Of a DNA stretch of 64,000 bases, positions 49,343-61,908 are shown one piece after another (within the stretch, counting starts at the first letter, position 1; every line of letters starts with the position of its first letter). The DNA is from Lithospermum erythrorhizon. Lineage: Eukaryota > Streptophyta > Magnoliopsida > Boraginales > Boraginaceae. The stretch lies in contig JADFUC010001469.1 of NCBI GenBank assembly GCA_019722365.1, forward strand, positions 496,001 to 560,000, read 5' to 3'. The translations under genes were made by a program, and so were the position numbers. The notes under the pieces were generated by a model. It saw only the letters and a list, made by a program, of their open reading frames with translations. It was not told the DNA's origin and did no database searches.

Positions 49343-49994
49343 TTCAATCCCCTCTATGAAGAGAGACTCCAAAATTGATGAGTAGTTAGTCTTTTGAAGG
49401 CAACCTTTATAAGTTAACATTTATTGGACTCTACCCTCTGATCATTAGGTCATGGATATTGCTAATTATTTTTCGATGAGAACATTGATATTCTTTCAGA
49501 TACACTAACACTAACATGCCTCAATGCCTATAAAGAGACTTCCATCTAAGCGACAATCATTAGGAAAAAAAATATGAGTAAGCGACAATCATTACTTTCT
49601 AAAACACCAAGGAATTATTAAAGTGTTATTGCATACAACTAGTTTAATTTATGGCGTTGATGACCAATAGGTACATTAGGAAATTATCCAACACAAGTAG
49701 CCATAAACATTGATCAAAGTTGACCACAGTAACAAAGAGACTAAAATCATTTCAAGACCAGTAGCTAATTATAATTGATTGAAAAATTACCTATAAAGGG
49801 GGACTAGGCTTTACAACTATGATATTATGTAGAAGCAAATAGCCAAAGCTTCCTAATTGAACTATTAATGCAAGGTCTCTTAGATTCATTTCTTCCTCAA
49901 TGGGGTGAATATAATTCTCTTCACATATATATTCTTTCTCCATGATACGCATAAGTAGAGATCGGAGAACCTGGGTTTCATATGACAAAGGCTC
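49343..49994. other. Convergent 3' intergenic region, SWEET / kinase
   Basis: Shared 3' flanks of two converging genes. No coding feature was seen; the two 3' UTRs could come close or overlap. Confidence 0.5.
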
Positions 49995-52900
49995 TTAAGG
50001 TCCTCGTTTTCTGCGGAAACAGAGACACCCCTGAGCCTGATCACCCGGAATCATCCCTCCACCCTTGGATGTGTCGATAGCCTCCAACATGGTCACAACC
50101 TCGTCCATTTCAGGCCTCTTGTCAGGGTTAGCATCCCAGCACCTCTTCATCACACTTGCGAGGGAGCTTGGGCAGCACCGAGGTATCTCTGGCCTTAAAT
50201 TCTGCAGTTCAATGTCCAACATTGGAACTTACAGGACTGTCATCAAGAAAATTTCAAGAGGAGCCTAACTTAATAATCATAACAGATAATTATGCACCTG
50301 ACGAACGACAGCTGAAGTCACTTCTGAGAAACTGAGATCTGGATACGGCATGTCACAACAATATATTTCCCACAGGCATATACCAAAGCTGTACACATCA
50401 CATTTCCGGTTGTATGGATTGCCATTGAGTACCTGCTCCACACACATAACAACATCAATAAGCGAAGAAGCATAAAGTCTGCTGGGGTACCAAAGGTATT
50501 AGTCTCAAAATGATCTTGATACCTCTGGTGCCATGTATCCTAAGGTCCCAGTCTCGCCAGTCATATCATTTGGGTTTGAAGCTTCAACACGAGCAACTCC
50601 AAAATCTGCTATCTTCAAAGTTCTATTCTTGTCGAGAAGCATATTTTCTGTTTTCACATCCCTATGAACGATCTTCTCTGTGTGAAGATAGCTTAACCTG
50701 TCACATTTTTTTGACAAGATGAGTTGTATTATAATTTCTAGAAAATAAGACAGAGACTAAAACAGAAGATGGGAAAGGTATTAAAAAGATATAATCTTGA
50801 AATTTATGAAGAAAGAGATAAGAAGAATAACAAGCTTTACCCTCGTGCAAGATCAAGCGCTAGCTGGACTACAACTTTGAAAGCCAACTTGCGCCTCCGA
50901 TTTTTAATTAGGAAGGACTTCAGAGCTCCACCAGGAAGATATTCAACGACTACGCAACAGACATTACGTGGCATGCCAATATGACCGTTTTCAGTTTGAA
51001 TGTTTAGCTCTGTCATGCCGATTGTAGCTCCAATAAACTATAATGTAGTATTAAAAAATCATTAGTTGTAACAATCGATTTAATTCCAAAAAAAAAATAG
51101 TTGAAAAGGAAAATCGAAGATTGATTGGTAGCCCTGAAAAGCCATTTCATAACAGAAGTTTATTAAGTATAGACACCCAGTGACAATTGAGATCTGTGTC
51201 TGGTGAAACTGCCATGAAGCATAAAGAAAAACAGGAAATCGCCATTTAAAGGCAGAATCATTTAACTAAATGTTAAGACAAATGGACCCTTTTCCAAACC
51301 CAATGACATGGGGTGAAGAGAAAGTGAGAAACAGATTGCGCCAAGATGATGAAGCAACTTGCAGATTCACAATAATTATTGAAACTCAATTTAGATAATT
51401 CACAACAAAGGCATGAAAAGAATAATATCGATAAGGCTCTTGAGAGAGAAAAGATAGTATGAACCAAACAACTTTACCTTTGTCACATTGGGATGGTCAA
51501 GCTTGTGCCATACAGTAACTTCTTGAGCAAAAGCCGCTCTAAGTGAAGCTATTTCACCTTCAGTCCTGTGGCCTTCCTCTCCCCAGTCTAGCATCTTTAC
51601 TGAAAAGGGGAATCAAGATCAATCCATAACATATCTAAGCAGTAAGCACCACAAACTGCATTTGAACCCATATAAGTAACTACATTTGAACCCATTTAAG
51701 TCATAGGATGTACAAATTCATGGTTAAGCAAGAATGCGATAGAAAAATTCCTGCGATACACAATAAAATAAGGACACCCACGGTGTATGACATGGACGGT
51801 TAATACTGCATACTATCCAACCCCCTTACCCCGCTTAGGCAGGAGCCTCTTCAAAAGCATTGAGGGCATGTTGATGTTGATATATGCATGATTTCAACCG
51901 AAAAGGTACTTCAATCGTTTTCATCAAACCTGTTACTTAGGTCGAACTGGCAATGGACTTTTAATCTTTTCATTTAAACCGTTTTCTACCCTGGTATTCA
52001 CTTTTTTTCTTTCAAATGTCTACTAAATTTTTATATTTTCAATTTTCCAAAATATGATTTAACATTTTCAGACAACCTGGAAAAACTAAAGACTGAAAAG
52101 GATGAAATCCAGGATAAAGTTTGTTTCCTGATGTAAAAAGTTGTAAGAGAGATTAAACAGCTAACTATATTTCACCCCCATCCCGTGACCTCCATGAACT
52201 TTCCTTGGAAACACATACAAGCCAAAAAGTTACAAAAACAAAGACAAATATGAATGTCAACTAACCACCCAAAAGACTCATTTTTTTCTCAACTGAACAA
52301 CTAACATAAAAGAAATCACAGGAAAGAAAAATCTAAAACCCATAAATTAATTCCTGATTACATCTTCCAACAAACTAAGGACTAAGCAAAGCACAACAAC
52401 CTTAATCAATGCAAATCAACCAAGCAGATACATGCAATGGCGGATCTTGAACCAAAATTGAAAGGGACCAAAAACATTAAACCTATCTAAATGAACTTTT
52501 TTTTGTATGGGGCCAACTACTATATTTTGTCTAAAATAGCTTATAATTGCAAGGTTGAGGAGGAACATCCCCTTGGTATCGCCCTCATGGTCTCTTCTAA
52601 GCTCTACCACTGGACACAGTATCGACATTACTTAAAACAAGATCACCAGATTAATATATAAACACAAATTCTGAGTCTGATTAGATACTTAAGTACTTAA
52701 CATAAACTAAAAAACACATTTTTAATAGCTAAATGTTAAAAATGAATAAAAAAATGGAAGTTAAAGTTGCAACAGAATGAACTAAACCTGCAACATCTTG
52801 ACCATCATAGAATCCACGATGAACAGTGCCAAAAGTGCCACGAGCAATAACAGTCTTGATGATTAACTTAGAAGGATCTATCTCCCATTCATGCCTGATG

Positions 52901-53112
52901 GGCACCTCTCTTTCTTGAGCCATGTTCCCCCCTTCTTTGCTTCTCACAATATTACCACTAATATTATGACTATTATCATTATTGTTGTTGTTTTGGTTGT
53001 TTTTTTCCATAGTCCATGTTCTGCTTAAATGCCTCTGCAGTTGCTCATCCAAACTCTTCAGATCTATTTGGTCTGCTCTCACAAATCCACCTCCACCACC
53101 TCTACCCTCCAT
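49995..53112 (-). CDS. Raf-like MAPKKK protein kinase, CBC1/CBC2-like
   Basis: Six exons on the minus strand: 53112-52788, 51599-51478, 51037-50841, 50697-50523, 50432-50298, 50201-49995. The total is 1161 nt, 386 aa. Residues 10-30 hold FVRADQIDLKSLDEQL, followed by an Asn-rich linker. The kinase domain starts WEIDPSKLIIKTVIARGTFG (P-loop, first Gly replaced by Ala as in its relatives), then catalytic Lys110, HRDVKTEN (226-233), DFG (246-248), APE (271-273) and a Cys/Arg-rich CLCFRRKRGP tail. From memory it is nearly collinear with Arabidopsis At3g01490/At5g50000 (CBC1 and CBC2), soluble Raf-like kinases that act in guard cells to join blue-light and low-CO2 signals and promote stomatal opening. 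An ATG four codons upstream (53124) is also possible. Intron 1 is long (1.2 kb). Confidence 0.95.
51776..51860 (-). mobile_element. Au-SINE-like fragment in kinase intron 1
   Basis: On the minus strand, CGGGGTAAGGGGGTTGGATA is followed by GTATGCAGTATTAACC. This resembles the GGGGTAAGG-TGCGTAC core of Au-type SINEs. Only the core is visible. Confidence 0.45.
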
Positions 53113-54606
53113 CTTCTTCCACACTTCGTTTACTATACTATTCTTGTTTTACTATTTTCTATATATAAATTAATATAATTCGAGAAAATGTAACAGAGGA
53201 TCCGGACTCGAGTGAAGAGTTGACAGGATTATGATAAAATAGAAAATAGTAAACCAAATGAAAGAGAAAGAAAGAGGGGGAGTAGGCAACTGTCTTAACA
53301 GCAAAAGTAACTGCCACTGTTTTGTGGGATTTATTGGAACTTGTTTGCCTTGTTTTTATACAAAGTAATGTAGACATTACCATAATAAGCTGAAAACATG
53401 AAAATGACATTACACAATAACAGCCCCTGGCCTACATTGCTGCTTTTTCAAAGGGAAAATGACCTTACCAAGATTTACACATGTTTCTTTTACATGGACT
53501 GAAATCTAACAGATTTTTTTTTTTCTTTCAAACATTTAACTTTTGAGTTTGAAATATAACATCTATATTTTCAAATATGTATCTAACCACTACATCAAAC
53601 TTCTCATTTCTTCGTTAAAATATTAAAATTTGCACATCATACGAATAATAATATAATATACTATGGGAATAAAATACACTGGAAATTAATTTACAAAACT
53701 ACTACTATAATTGTATTATTCGGACATAGATAGAAAGATATACAAAATCAAGTTCCTATACTATTTCTTAAATGGTACATACTTATATAGTTAAATGTTT
53801 ATGATCAGGTTGACTTATTTTTTGTAAAATAGGTAATATTTGATAATATTCAGTAGCTACAGAGAGATGTATAGTGTACTTCTATCGCTTCAATAATTGC
53901 TTAAAGAAAAGCAGGATGAGCCATTGATGTGTTTTCCTTTTGTATTTTAGAATATCTTATTTTATAGACAGTGACAAAGAGGTGTCAATCTGATTGGGAA
54001 TAATAATGCAGTTATTGCCAGGTAGCATATGGGGAAGATTGGATTTGGATTCATAAGCATCAAGAGAGTTATTGCAATTTATTTTTTGCCATGCTATGTA
54101 GTTTCAAGCCTCCTCAAATTTAATTACTATAATAACCTAAATTATGAATTAGCTTAACTAGTAACACTATCACCAGAGAATTTATTCTTTTCAATGATTC
54201 TTCATAAATAAAAGGCATTAAAGATTCATCTCAATCAACCCAAGTGTTATCACAATGAATAATTTCTAGAGAAATTCTGAATCAAAGATGAGAAAGATCA
54301 TAAGAATTTATTAGCACATCAAAACATGGATGAATTGAACTTGACAAATTCAGTGAATCAAAAGTTGTAACCAAGGTACAACAAAGCAGCAAATTGGCCA
54401 TGAATTCTGATAGCCGAAGAAGAATAGTCACTTTCTTTAAATAGTTGGGAAGGTAAAAGCATGACCAAGTGTGTCTGCTAGTATGTTTCAGGAACATAGT
54501 TTTCATTAAGAGATGCCGGAAGTTGTTTGCAAAAACGGACAGAGACTGCTATATCCAGTGATACGCTTCCTCAAAGGGAATGACTGAATGTGAACCAACG
54601 GCCCTG
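53113..54606. other. Kinase promoter region and NFD6-like 3' flank
   Basis: A TTTATATATAG motif on the minus strand near 53158-53167 may be a TATA or leader element of the kinase gene. A CT-rich leader-type tract (minus strand) lies at 53260-53287. The rest is spacer. No gene was seen. Confidence 0.45.
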
Positions 54607-56590
54607 CTATAGTGGTGTCGCAAATCCTGTTGAAGGGCAAAACAACCAAATTATCACCTTTTAGAATTACTCATTTGATGGATAAACATATCTAGCGTCG
54701 CATATGGTACCATACAAAACATTATTTTCACCTTGTCATTGCCACGGGAAGTCAAGTAAGGGGGGAGGGTTGTGTAGGGCTTTGACAGCCAACGGAAAAC
54801 TTTTGTTGAAATCCAATAATGAATACACTTTTAATACTATATCAAAGGACATAACAACCCCCTGGGAACCAGGCAACAACAACAGAGCTCTAAAGTCTGC
54901 TGTCTCAATATCTTAGAAAGAATGCTAATGCTCAGTTCTCGCTCTCTTCTCAGTCATAACTAGATCAAAGTATAACTTCATTAAAAGGAAAGGTCTTAAG
55001 CAAGATAGATATAGGAGTAAAACATTATGTACAACAACTTTACATTTGATAGACCATTGGTCCATTACGCGTTATCAGGATTAAGTTCAACTAACACCAT
55101 ATACAATTCAGATCACTACATCAATCACCGCAACAGATGCAATAATTTTATGCTCTCAAAATACCAAAGATCCTTAGCACAAGTAGAACACCAGATTAAA
55201 TGGTAAATTACACAGCTACTAAAGAAGAGTAAACAAGTAGCTAGCTATAAATGTAAACTCGAGGATGAACAAATAAAAGATAATGGCATCGTAACTGCAA
55301 TTTACCTTCAGAAAGGCAACCCCACTGACCAACATTTGACGAGAGAAGAGAATTCAGCAATGCGGAAGCAGTCACAGAATGAAGGGGGATTAAGGATTCA
55401 CCACATCCCAACTCCACCGGTAGCCTGAACAATAAAACACAAAATCTACATGTAACAATAACAACTCTACCGGTATCCCAATTTTGAATGTTAATAGTTG
55501 ACTTTTTCAATTTGAACTCATATATTTATATATATTGTATAATATTTAGTGAAAAATATATCAAAAGATAGTATTTTCAACCTTTCATACAATTAACATT
55601 ATAATTTTGATTCAAGTCAAATTATGTATCAATTAACCTTACAAAGTTTGTTAATTTCGACACTAGAATAAATAATTGTACGACTTTTTGAAACAGAGGT
55701 AATATTAACATTATAATTTGATTCAAATCATTGTTACGTGATAATTAAGCTTATAAAGTTTGTTAATTTCCACTATTGAAAAATAAATTTAGGACTTTTT
55801 TTCTTTAAAAAAAAAACGGCCCTTGCCATTACAAGGAATCAAACCCGCAAGCTCGTCATTGTAATATAAAGTGGCCGCTAGGCTAAAACCTAGTGGTTAA
55901 ATTGGTCAACTTTATGAAATGGAGGTAATATGATCATTATCATTTTGGTTCAAATCAATATTGTGTGTCAACTAAACTTACAAAGTTCATTAATTTGAAC
56001 AATTGAACAACAAACTAACACATTTTTTTTCGAAATGGAGTTAATAATAACAGTATAATTTCGATTCAAATCGAAGTTACATGTCAATCAATCTTACAAA
56101 GTTCGTTAATTGGACAATTGAACAACAAACTAACACCTAAAATGGAGGAAATATTAACATTATACTTTTGATTCAAATTGAAATTACATGTAGCTTACAA
56201 AGTTTGTTAATTTTAACAACTGAACAACAAGCTAACACCTTCTTTTTTTTAAATGGAGGTAATATTAATATTATTATTATTATTTAATTTAAAAAGGTAA
56301 TATTAATATTATACTTTCGATTGAAATCGAAGTTACATATCAATTGATCTTACTAAAAGTTCGCTAATTTTAACAATTGAAAAACAAACTAACACCTTTT
56401 TTATTTGCAAATTTGAAGTGTACCTGGATAAGAAAAAAGTGCGGTGGGGCGAAATCCGAGGAGGTGAAATGGAGGAGGCGGCGCCGCCGAGTGAAGAGGC
56501 GGCGCACGGTGGAGATACGGTGCGGCTTAAGAAGGACTTGGCTGCTGACGTGGATTTCTGAAGTATTCTTCTTGCTGACGTGGAGGCCAT
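54607..56590 (-). CDS. NFD6: NFD6-like small mitochondrial protein
   Basis: Three exons on the minus strand: 56590-56424, 55424-55306, 54626-54607. The total is 306 nt, 101 aa, phases consistent. The N-terminus MASTSARRILQKSTSAAKSF is rich in Ser/Arg/Ala with no acidic residues, a good mitochondrial presequence, followed by Ser/Pro-rich sequence. Exon 2 encodes LPVELGCGESLIPLHSVTAS and ALLNSLLSSNVGQWGCLSEG; the tiny exon 3 adds FATPL. The HSVTASALL-S-L core and SEGFATPL end match plant NUCLEAR FUSION DEFECTIVE 6-like proteins. In Arabidopsis NFD6 is needed for polar nuclear fusion and targets mitochondria; its biochemical role is unknown. Alternative 3' exons are common in this family and could exist here. 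Intron 1 is filled with repeats. A decayed duplicate lies upstream. Confidence 0.88.
55470..55710. mobile_element. Diverged MITE in NFD6-like intron 1
   Basis: The left part (CCAATTTTGAATGTTAATAG, then GTTGACTTTTTCAATTTGAA) and the right part (ACAAAGTTTGTTAATTTCGA through GACTTTTTGAAACAGAGGTA) have the same layout as the intact MITE at 62395-62606, including the GTGAAAAATATATCA middle. The ends are worn. Confidence 0.6.
55690..56400. repeat. Intronic tandem array, about 110-bp units, derived from MITE right half
   Basis: Five to six diverged units each run AAATGGAGGTAATATTAACA, then TTCGATTCAAATCGAAGTTA, CATGTCAATCAATCTTACAA, AGTTCGTTAATTTTAACAAT, and TGAACAACAAACTAACACCT. Units start near 55690, 55915, 56030, 56138, 56250 and 56290. 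The core (AGTTCGTTAATTTT-A-CATTG, then GGATGGAGG-type end) is the right half of the nearby MITE family. Confidence 0.75.
55812..55905 (-). mobile_element. tRNA-derived SINE head inside the intron array
   Basis: On the minus strand an A-box-like TAGCCTAGCGGCC is followed about 37 nt later by a B-box-like GGTTTGATTCC, then GGCAAGGGCCG and a T-rich run. This is the internal Pol III promoter layout of plant SINEs. It interrupts the tandem array between two units. Confidence 0.6.
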
Positions 56591-58140
56591 CGTTGACTTT
56601 TTATTGTTGGTAATGTCAAAGTCAAAATTGGAATGTTTGATTTGTTGAACCCTATAGCAAACTTGTTGGGCCGGATCATAAAATTTTATGGCTTATTTTT
56701 ACATTCATCCAATGAATTTTATTTTAATCATCAAATTAATTTGTTAAGGGAACTAATTTTCGCATCAAAACAAAAAAATTTCGTATCAATTTGTACAATC
56801 AGACTTTCATATAAAAAATATAAATCCTCTCATTTTCTCCAAAATAAATTTCAGAAGATCACGCCCTCAAACTCTCTCTCTCAAAAAATCAAACCTCAAA
56901 ATCTACTTCGCTATTTCTCTAACAAAAAATCTATGAACATAATGATAGCCCATTAGTATTTCAAATAGTAATTCGCCAATATCAGAAGAATCGAACTCCT
57001 CCTACCTTTTCACCGGGATAATTATCGGCAAAGACTTTCGATTCTCATCAGCCGCATAATACGCGAGGTTATTGATTCATCAATACAAATAATCATAGCA
57101 AAATAGTTAATGTTTGGTTGATTTAATTCAATGCACCAAATTGACCATTATCTAGATTTTTATAATTAAATATTTCAATTCAATTAATAGTAAAATACTC
57201 CCTTCATCTCTAAAATATCATTAAATTTCAATTTTAATTGTCGATTTATAAAAGTTGAATAAAATTACATAAATGTTAGAGAGAATATGAGAGGTAATCT
57301 TCAAGAGATAAATTGAAATTGCAATATAACGAAAGGAAGTTGATATTTCAAATTATTTATATAATAAGTGTGATATTATATTCATCCAATTTTTGCAGAT
57401 ATTTGGTAGCTTTGCTTTTAAGGCGAAAAGTTATTTCCCATTTGCTAACTTCTAATATTTCAAATTTCGAATAATTTTCCAACCTTATACATTACAAATT
57501 ACAAAAATAGAAAATCTAAGAGTGGTACTGAGCCCACAAAATATTGCATCAATGGTATGCATTTGGATATTATTCAAATTTGATGTAACAACTGAAATCC
57601 AACAAGCATACTTAATCCCACAAAGCCAAGGCTTCCAAATTGGGACAGAAACGCCATCCGCTCGTGCCAAACCATATCTCTTGTTGTGCCTCCGATCGAT
57701 ACTCGCAGCTTATTAAGCTATTGGTAATTCCAAATAATTGAAAACTTTATCTCTGTCATTGTCGACTCACAATACTATTAAGACATCAAAGTTTGTTAAT
57801 TTTAATTATTGAAAAACAACTTATACCGTCTTTTACGGATGGAGGAAGTATATGTTTTTAATAGATTGTTTAGTGTTTGTAGGATTTATTTGGTGTTATG
57901 TAAATTGTACATTACTTTTACTTATGCATATAAAGTTTTGAAGGATGCAAATTGATATTAATCAATCCCTTATTTGCTAAACCAATATGAATATATACTG
58001 AAAAGTGAGAAAGAACATCTTTAACAGTTAAGTTATGTAAAACTGAGGTGAATTGTATGCCAACTGAAGATACTGGCAGTGGCAAAGGTAGCTACTTCAA
58101 GGGGTGGCCAATTCAACATGTTGAGATCTGTATCGTGATT
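56591..58140. other. NFD6-like upstream region
   Basis: Promoter-side DNA shared with unit B near its ends. The middle (about 56700-57560) is specific to unit A and unrecognised. Right-end MITE sequence (GTCTTTTACGGATGGAGGAA) at 57775-57851 lacks its left half, and the deletion point corresponds to the place where unit B holds FTB exons and a complete MITE. Confidence 0.5.
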
Positions 58141-60037
58141 TATGTTCACTAGACTTAATGCTCAATTATGGCTCTCTTCTCAGTCAATATCTTAAGTGTG
58201 AGTCTCTTCTTAATCACCTATGATGTTGGTAAAAATCATCAACATTGGCCAAAGCATCTATCTATATATGACTTATCAGCTTGTGATAGACCTTATTTGT
58301 CCATTACACATTATCAGGATAGATTTCAATTCAGATAAACACATGATCAATTCGTCTTGGGATGAGAACAACATTCAACAGATATAATAATTTATGCACA
58401 GACGGATCACCAGATTAAATGGTAAACTACAACGTTACTAAAGAAGAGTAGCTATAAATATGCAATCAGATAAACAATAAAATATAATATCATGGTAACT
58501 AATGATATACCTTCTTCACAAAGGCAACCACATCGACCAACATTCGAGAAAGCAGAGAATTCAGCAATGCGACTCACCCATGCCCAAAGCAAACACAAAA
58601 TCAACATGTAACAATAAGGAACTTATGAGAAATAATATTCCCACCATTTCAAATTGAATTTCAATAGTTAACCTTTTTCAAATTTGAACTCATATTTATA
58701 TATGTTAGTATAATATTTAGCGTGAAAATATGTCAAAAAGATAGTATGTCAATTAAGAAAACAAACCAAATCTTTTTTTCAACGGAGGTAATAATAACGT
58801 AGTAAAATATTATGAACTTTTTACACAATTTTCTTATTAATTGTATTAAAATATTATGAATTTTTGAAATTCAAAAAAAATATGTTTTGTTAAATGAATA
58901 TAAAGTGATAATGGAATGTAGAGAAATTAATTTGACATCCCGAATAACACTGAGTCATGCTAAAAAAGTTTGTATTATTTGATTGCCATGTTCGACGCAG
59001 AAGAAATAATCACAAATTTGACACCACTGCCAGATGGTCTAAGCACACACTCAAATGAAGAACTTTGAGGCGAAAAGTATAAATTTGTCCTCGATAGCAT
59101 CAAGGTGGGCAACACGACGCTTACCCAACCGGCTCAAGTAATAACGCCAAATGGCCTGCCGTGTCTTGCACCGTAGCCCCAACACGATGAGCTTACACAT
59201 CCATCAAAGGCTCTCAAGTAACGATGGCTGGCACTATTCCCAATGCACATTATCCAAATTGATACACGGTTTATATTTTTAATATAATGATAAATTTAAA
59301 AAGTAGTCCAATATTACATTGTTAAATTTTGATATTATATGTATATTGCATTCAAACTTAATTAAAAGAAATACATAAAATCTAAATATTTTCCCCAATC
59401 TAAACATTTTTTTTTTGTTTCCGACTACTCCACCTTTAACATATGTCAATGCTTCTTGATATGAAATTAATACGCATGTAAGTTGCACAAGTCCTAAAGA
59501 ATGCTATTATGAAATCATCAGGATCTCCATTAATTCTGAACTTACCCTGCAATTAAGGTCATTAATAATGAATATTTTTATTAAGATATCTAATGATACA
59601 AAATAATAAGAAATATGTATAAAATATGAACATGATTAAACTTAGCGCGAATACAGTCCACATGTGTTCACGACACTCGGATGGAACCATAGGCCAGTTT
59701 GTCCATTTTGGCTCAATGTACTTGAAACATAAGCTTCAGACCACGTTATTTTGCACAATATCCAAAGTGGGTAACAAAACTGTCATGTCCAAATAACTAT
59801 TTTATTATTAATGAATATGTAAGAGTAATAGTAATTTTAATTGATTATTTAGAAAAATTTACATTTCTCAGATCTTTGTCCAAATACCCACAACAATTGA
59901 TGCTGTGGTGTTTTTCTCGGGATTATGATTATCAAGTATCGTCAGTATTTAATTTTTTTCACTTATTTATTTATAAGTAATCAATAATAGTTTATTTAAC
60001 ATAATTTAACGGATTTTGAGCTTTTTAACGCTTGTTT

Positions 60038-60092
60038 CTTTCTTTCTTTCTTCTTCTTTCTTCTATTATTATTATTATTATTATTATATATT
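60038..60092. repeat. CTTT/TTC and ATT microsatellite
   Basis: TTTCTTTCTTTCTTTCTTC, then TTCTTCTTTCTTC, followed by about eight ATT units. Confidence 0.85.
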
Positions 60093-60827
60093 ATTTTACA
60101 CTCAAAGAATTCACGAAAAGCTTGGTGATGAATGGGTTAAGGTAATGAAGGATCTGTTGGATGATCTAAGGAATAGATTACAATTATACCATAATGTTAT
60201 GGTGGTGTTGTAACCCTCTTCTCATTGATGATAGAATTTACTATCATTCAAATTTCACTGACAAATGATGATCTTACCTAAATGTGGCCACATAATTGCA
60301 ACGACATATAATATTGTTTTTATGTCATTCGGTGACATTGCCGGATTTACTTGTCTTCCGCAACTTCGATTACACTGGTGACCTCCGGTTATTTAAGGTG
60401 TTAGGAACATCGACAACACAACTATCAATTTCGTAAGAAAAGCTATAAGTTATTTTATTATGTATTTTATTTAATACAACTATAATTTTTAATTTCGCTT
60501 GCATACGACACGCATCATCCGCAGCCTTTTATTCCTGGGCGATCTATTATCACTTATCTGGCTGCATTAAATACGCTTTCATATCGGATAGATTAATTCA
60601 ACGCTGCTGCATATCAAGTGATACACTACGAGACGCTACTAGATACGGTTATACCCTTTCAATATTAATTGTATTTCTCTAACTTACTTAATTGATATAT
60701 ACCATTTGTTTAATATAGTTCTAATTTTCAATATTAATTGTGTTCACTAACTTAATTAATTATTCAGCACCATTTGTTTAATATTGTATTTACCGTTTAT
60801 AAAATAAATCACGATATAATAGGACAA

Positions 60828-60975
60828 AAAATGCATCGTGTAGGTAGCACGATAGAAAAGTAAAAAAAAATTGAAAAAAAAAACAAAAAATCCATCGTCT
60901 AGATAGCACGATGGAAAACAAAAAAACAAAAAAACAAAAGAAAAACTGCATCGTGCTTCTAGCATGATGCACACA
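60828..60975. repeat. Three tandem short hairpins (CATCGTG/CACGATG stems)
   Basis: Three imperfect repeats, each a small inverted repeat: GCATCGTGTAGGTAGCACGA, CCATCGTCTAGATAGCACGA and GCATCGTGCTTCTAGCATGA. Stems are about 7 bp with 6-8 nt loops, separated by A-rich spacers of about 30-40 nt. No protein similarity. Confidence 0.7.
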
Positions 60976-61908
60976 GGGGCAGCTGGGTAATTTCATACCC
61001 CTCAAAGTTAATGTTTTGGTGTGCTTATAGCACCCGTGGTATTCTTCTCGCTGACGTGGAGGCCATCGTTGACTTTTTATTGTTGGTTATGTGAAAGTCA
61101 AAATTGGAATGTTTGATTTGTTGAACCTTGTAACAAACTTGTTGGGCCGGATCTTGTTAATTTTTTATGGCTTATTTTCATACTGTGTTATAAGTTACGA
61201 ATGTAGCAAATGTGAGAGTAGGCTGAGCCGACAATAGATAAATTTGTATTTTTTTTACCGATCCATCGATCACATTTCTGTAGATATTACTAAAATTTGG
61301 TGTAATAATTAAAATCCAATAAGTGGCACATGAAATCCGACATAATTTATATTTCAAACCTGCAAAGTAAGTAAATACTACTCTTCCTCCAAGAGTTGAA
61401 CGACCTCTTTGTTCGAGACTTTGCTAGAATATCACTGGCCCATTAAGCCATCGGTGATTCCGAGAACTTAAAAAACTCTATCTTTCTCATGGTTGACTCA
61501 CAATGCTCACAATGTTTAACACCATTATAAATGGGCCTTAAAATGAATTGATTTTATATTTGCATATAAGAAATAGACAACAACACAATCAAGTCTATTT
61601 CAAAAGTTATAGAAAATCCATGTAGGTTAATACATCGGTATATAACTCACCCAATATATTTACCAACACATACGACTCACACGTCGGGATTTGGACATCT
61701 TAATACTTTAATAATCAAATCATTTGTTCGTCATTACTCTCATCAACGATTAAAATAAATTGAAAGTATAATTCAAAAATAATGTATAACTAAAAAATAT
61801 TCATTTTTTTTAACGGAAAACCTCAACTCCTAATCATTCCACTGAAAAACAACTAAAAACAACCTCAACCAAAACCAAGCCCAAAACCTCATTTTGGTAG
61901 CAATTTTG

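Larger units (their letters stand above)
54930..58110. repeat. NFD6-locus tandem duplication, unit A
   Basis: Shares with unit B (58140-62850) the exon 2/intron 2 region, a MITE-type piece in intron 1, the first codons of exon 1 with about 130 bp of upstream DNA (GTTGACTTTTTATTGTTGGT, then TTGTTGGGCCGGATC), and a distal stretch (GGATGCAAATTGATATTAAT, then TATGCCAACTGAAGATACTG). The order is the same in both units. Confidence 0.85.
58800..61035. other. Unit-B-specific insertion, unrecognised
   Basis: A GC-richer stretch at 58990-59230 may be a fragment of a coding element but matched nothing I know. Other contents are a pyrimidine-rich run, ATT microsatellite and three tandem hairpins (separate entries). 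Confidence 0.4.
58500..61066 (-). pseudogene. NFD6-like pseudogene (decayed duplicate)
   Basis: Exon 1 keeps only the start: minus-strand ATG at 61066 followed by codons for MASTSARRI, then unrelated sequence. The exon 2 relic at about 58514-58590 still shows GCATTGCTGAATTCTCTGCT, but a 2-nt deletion shifts the frame and the conserved region before it is gone. Exon 3 was not found. It cannot make the NFD6-like protein. Confidence 0.85.

Noticed and set aside
55812..55905. Functional tRNA gene
   Set aside because: A- and B-box-like motifs exist but no cloverleaf with a sensible anticodon arm and acceptor stem could be built; a SINE fits better.
56633..56956. 107-codon plus-strand frame upstream of NFD6
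   Set aside because: Lies in promoter-side DNA, with low-complexity composition and no domain; its first part is just the duplicated upstream segment.
60016..60213. 65-codon frame with HEKLGDEWVKVMKDLLDDL
   Set aside because: Begins in a microsatellite; the helical tail matched no family I recognise and has no supporting exons.
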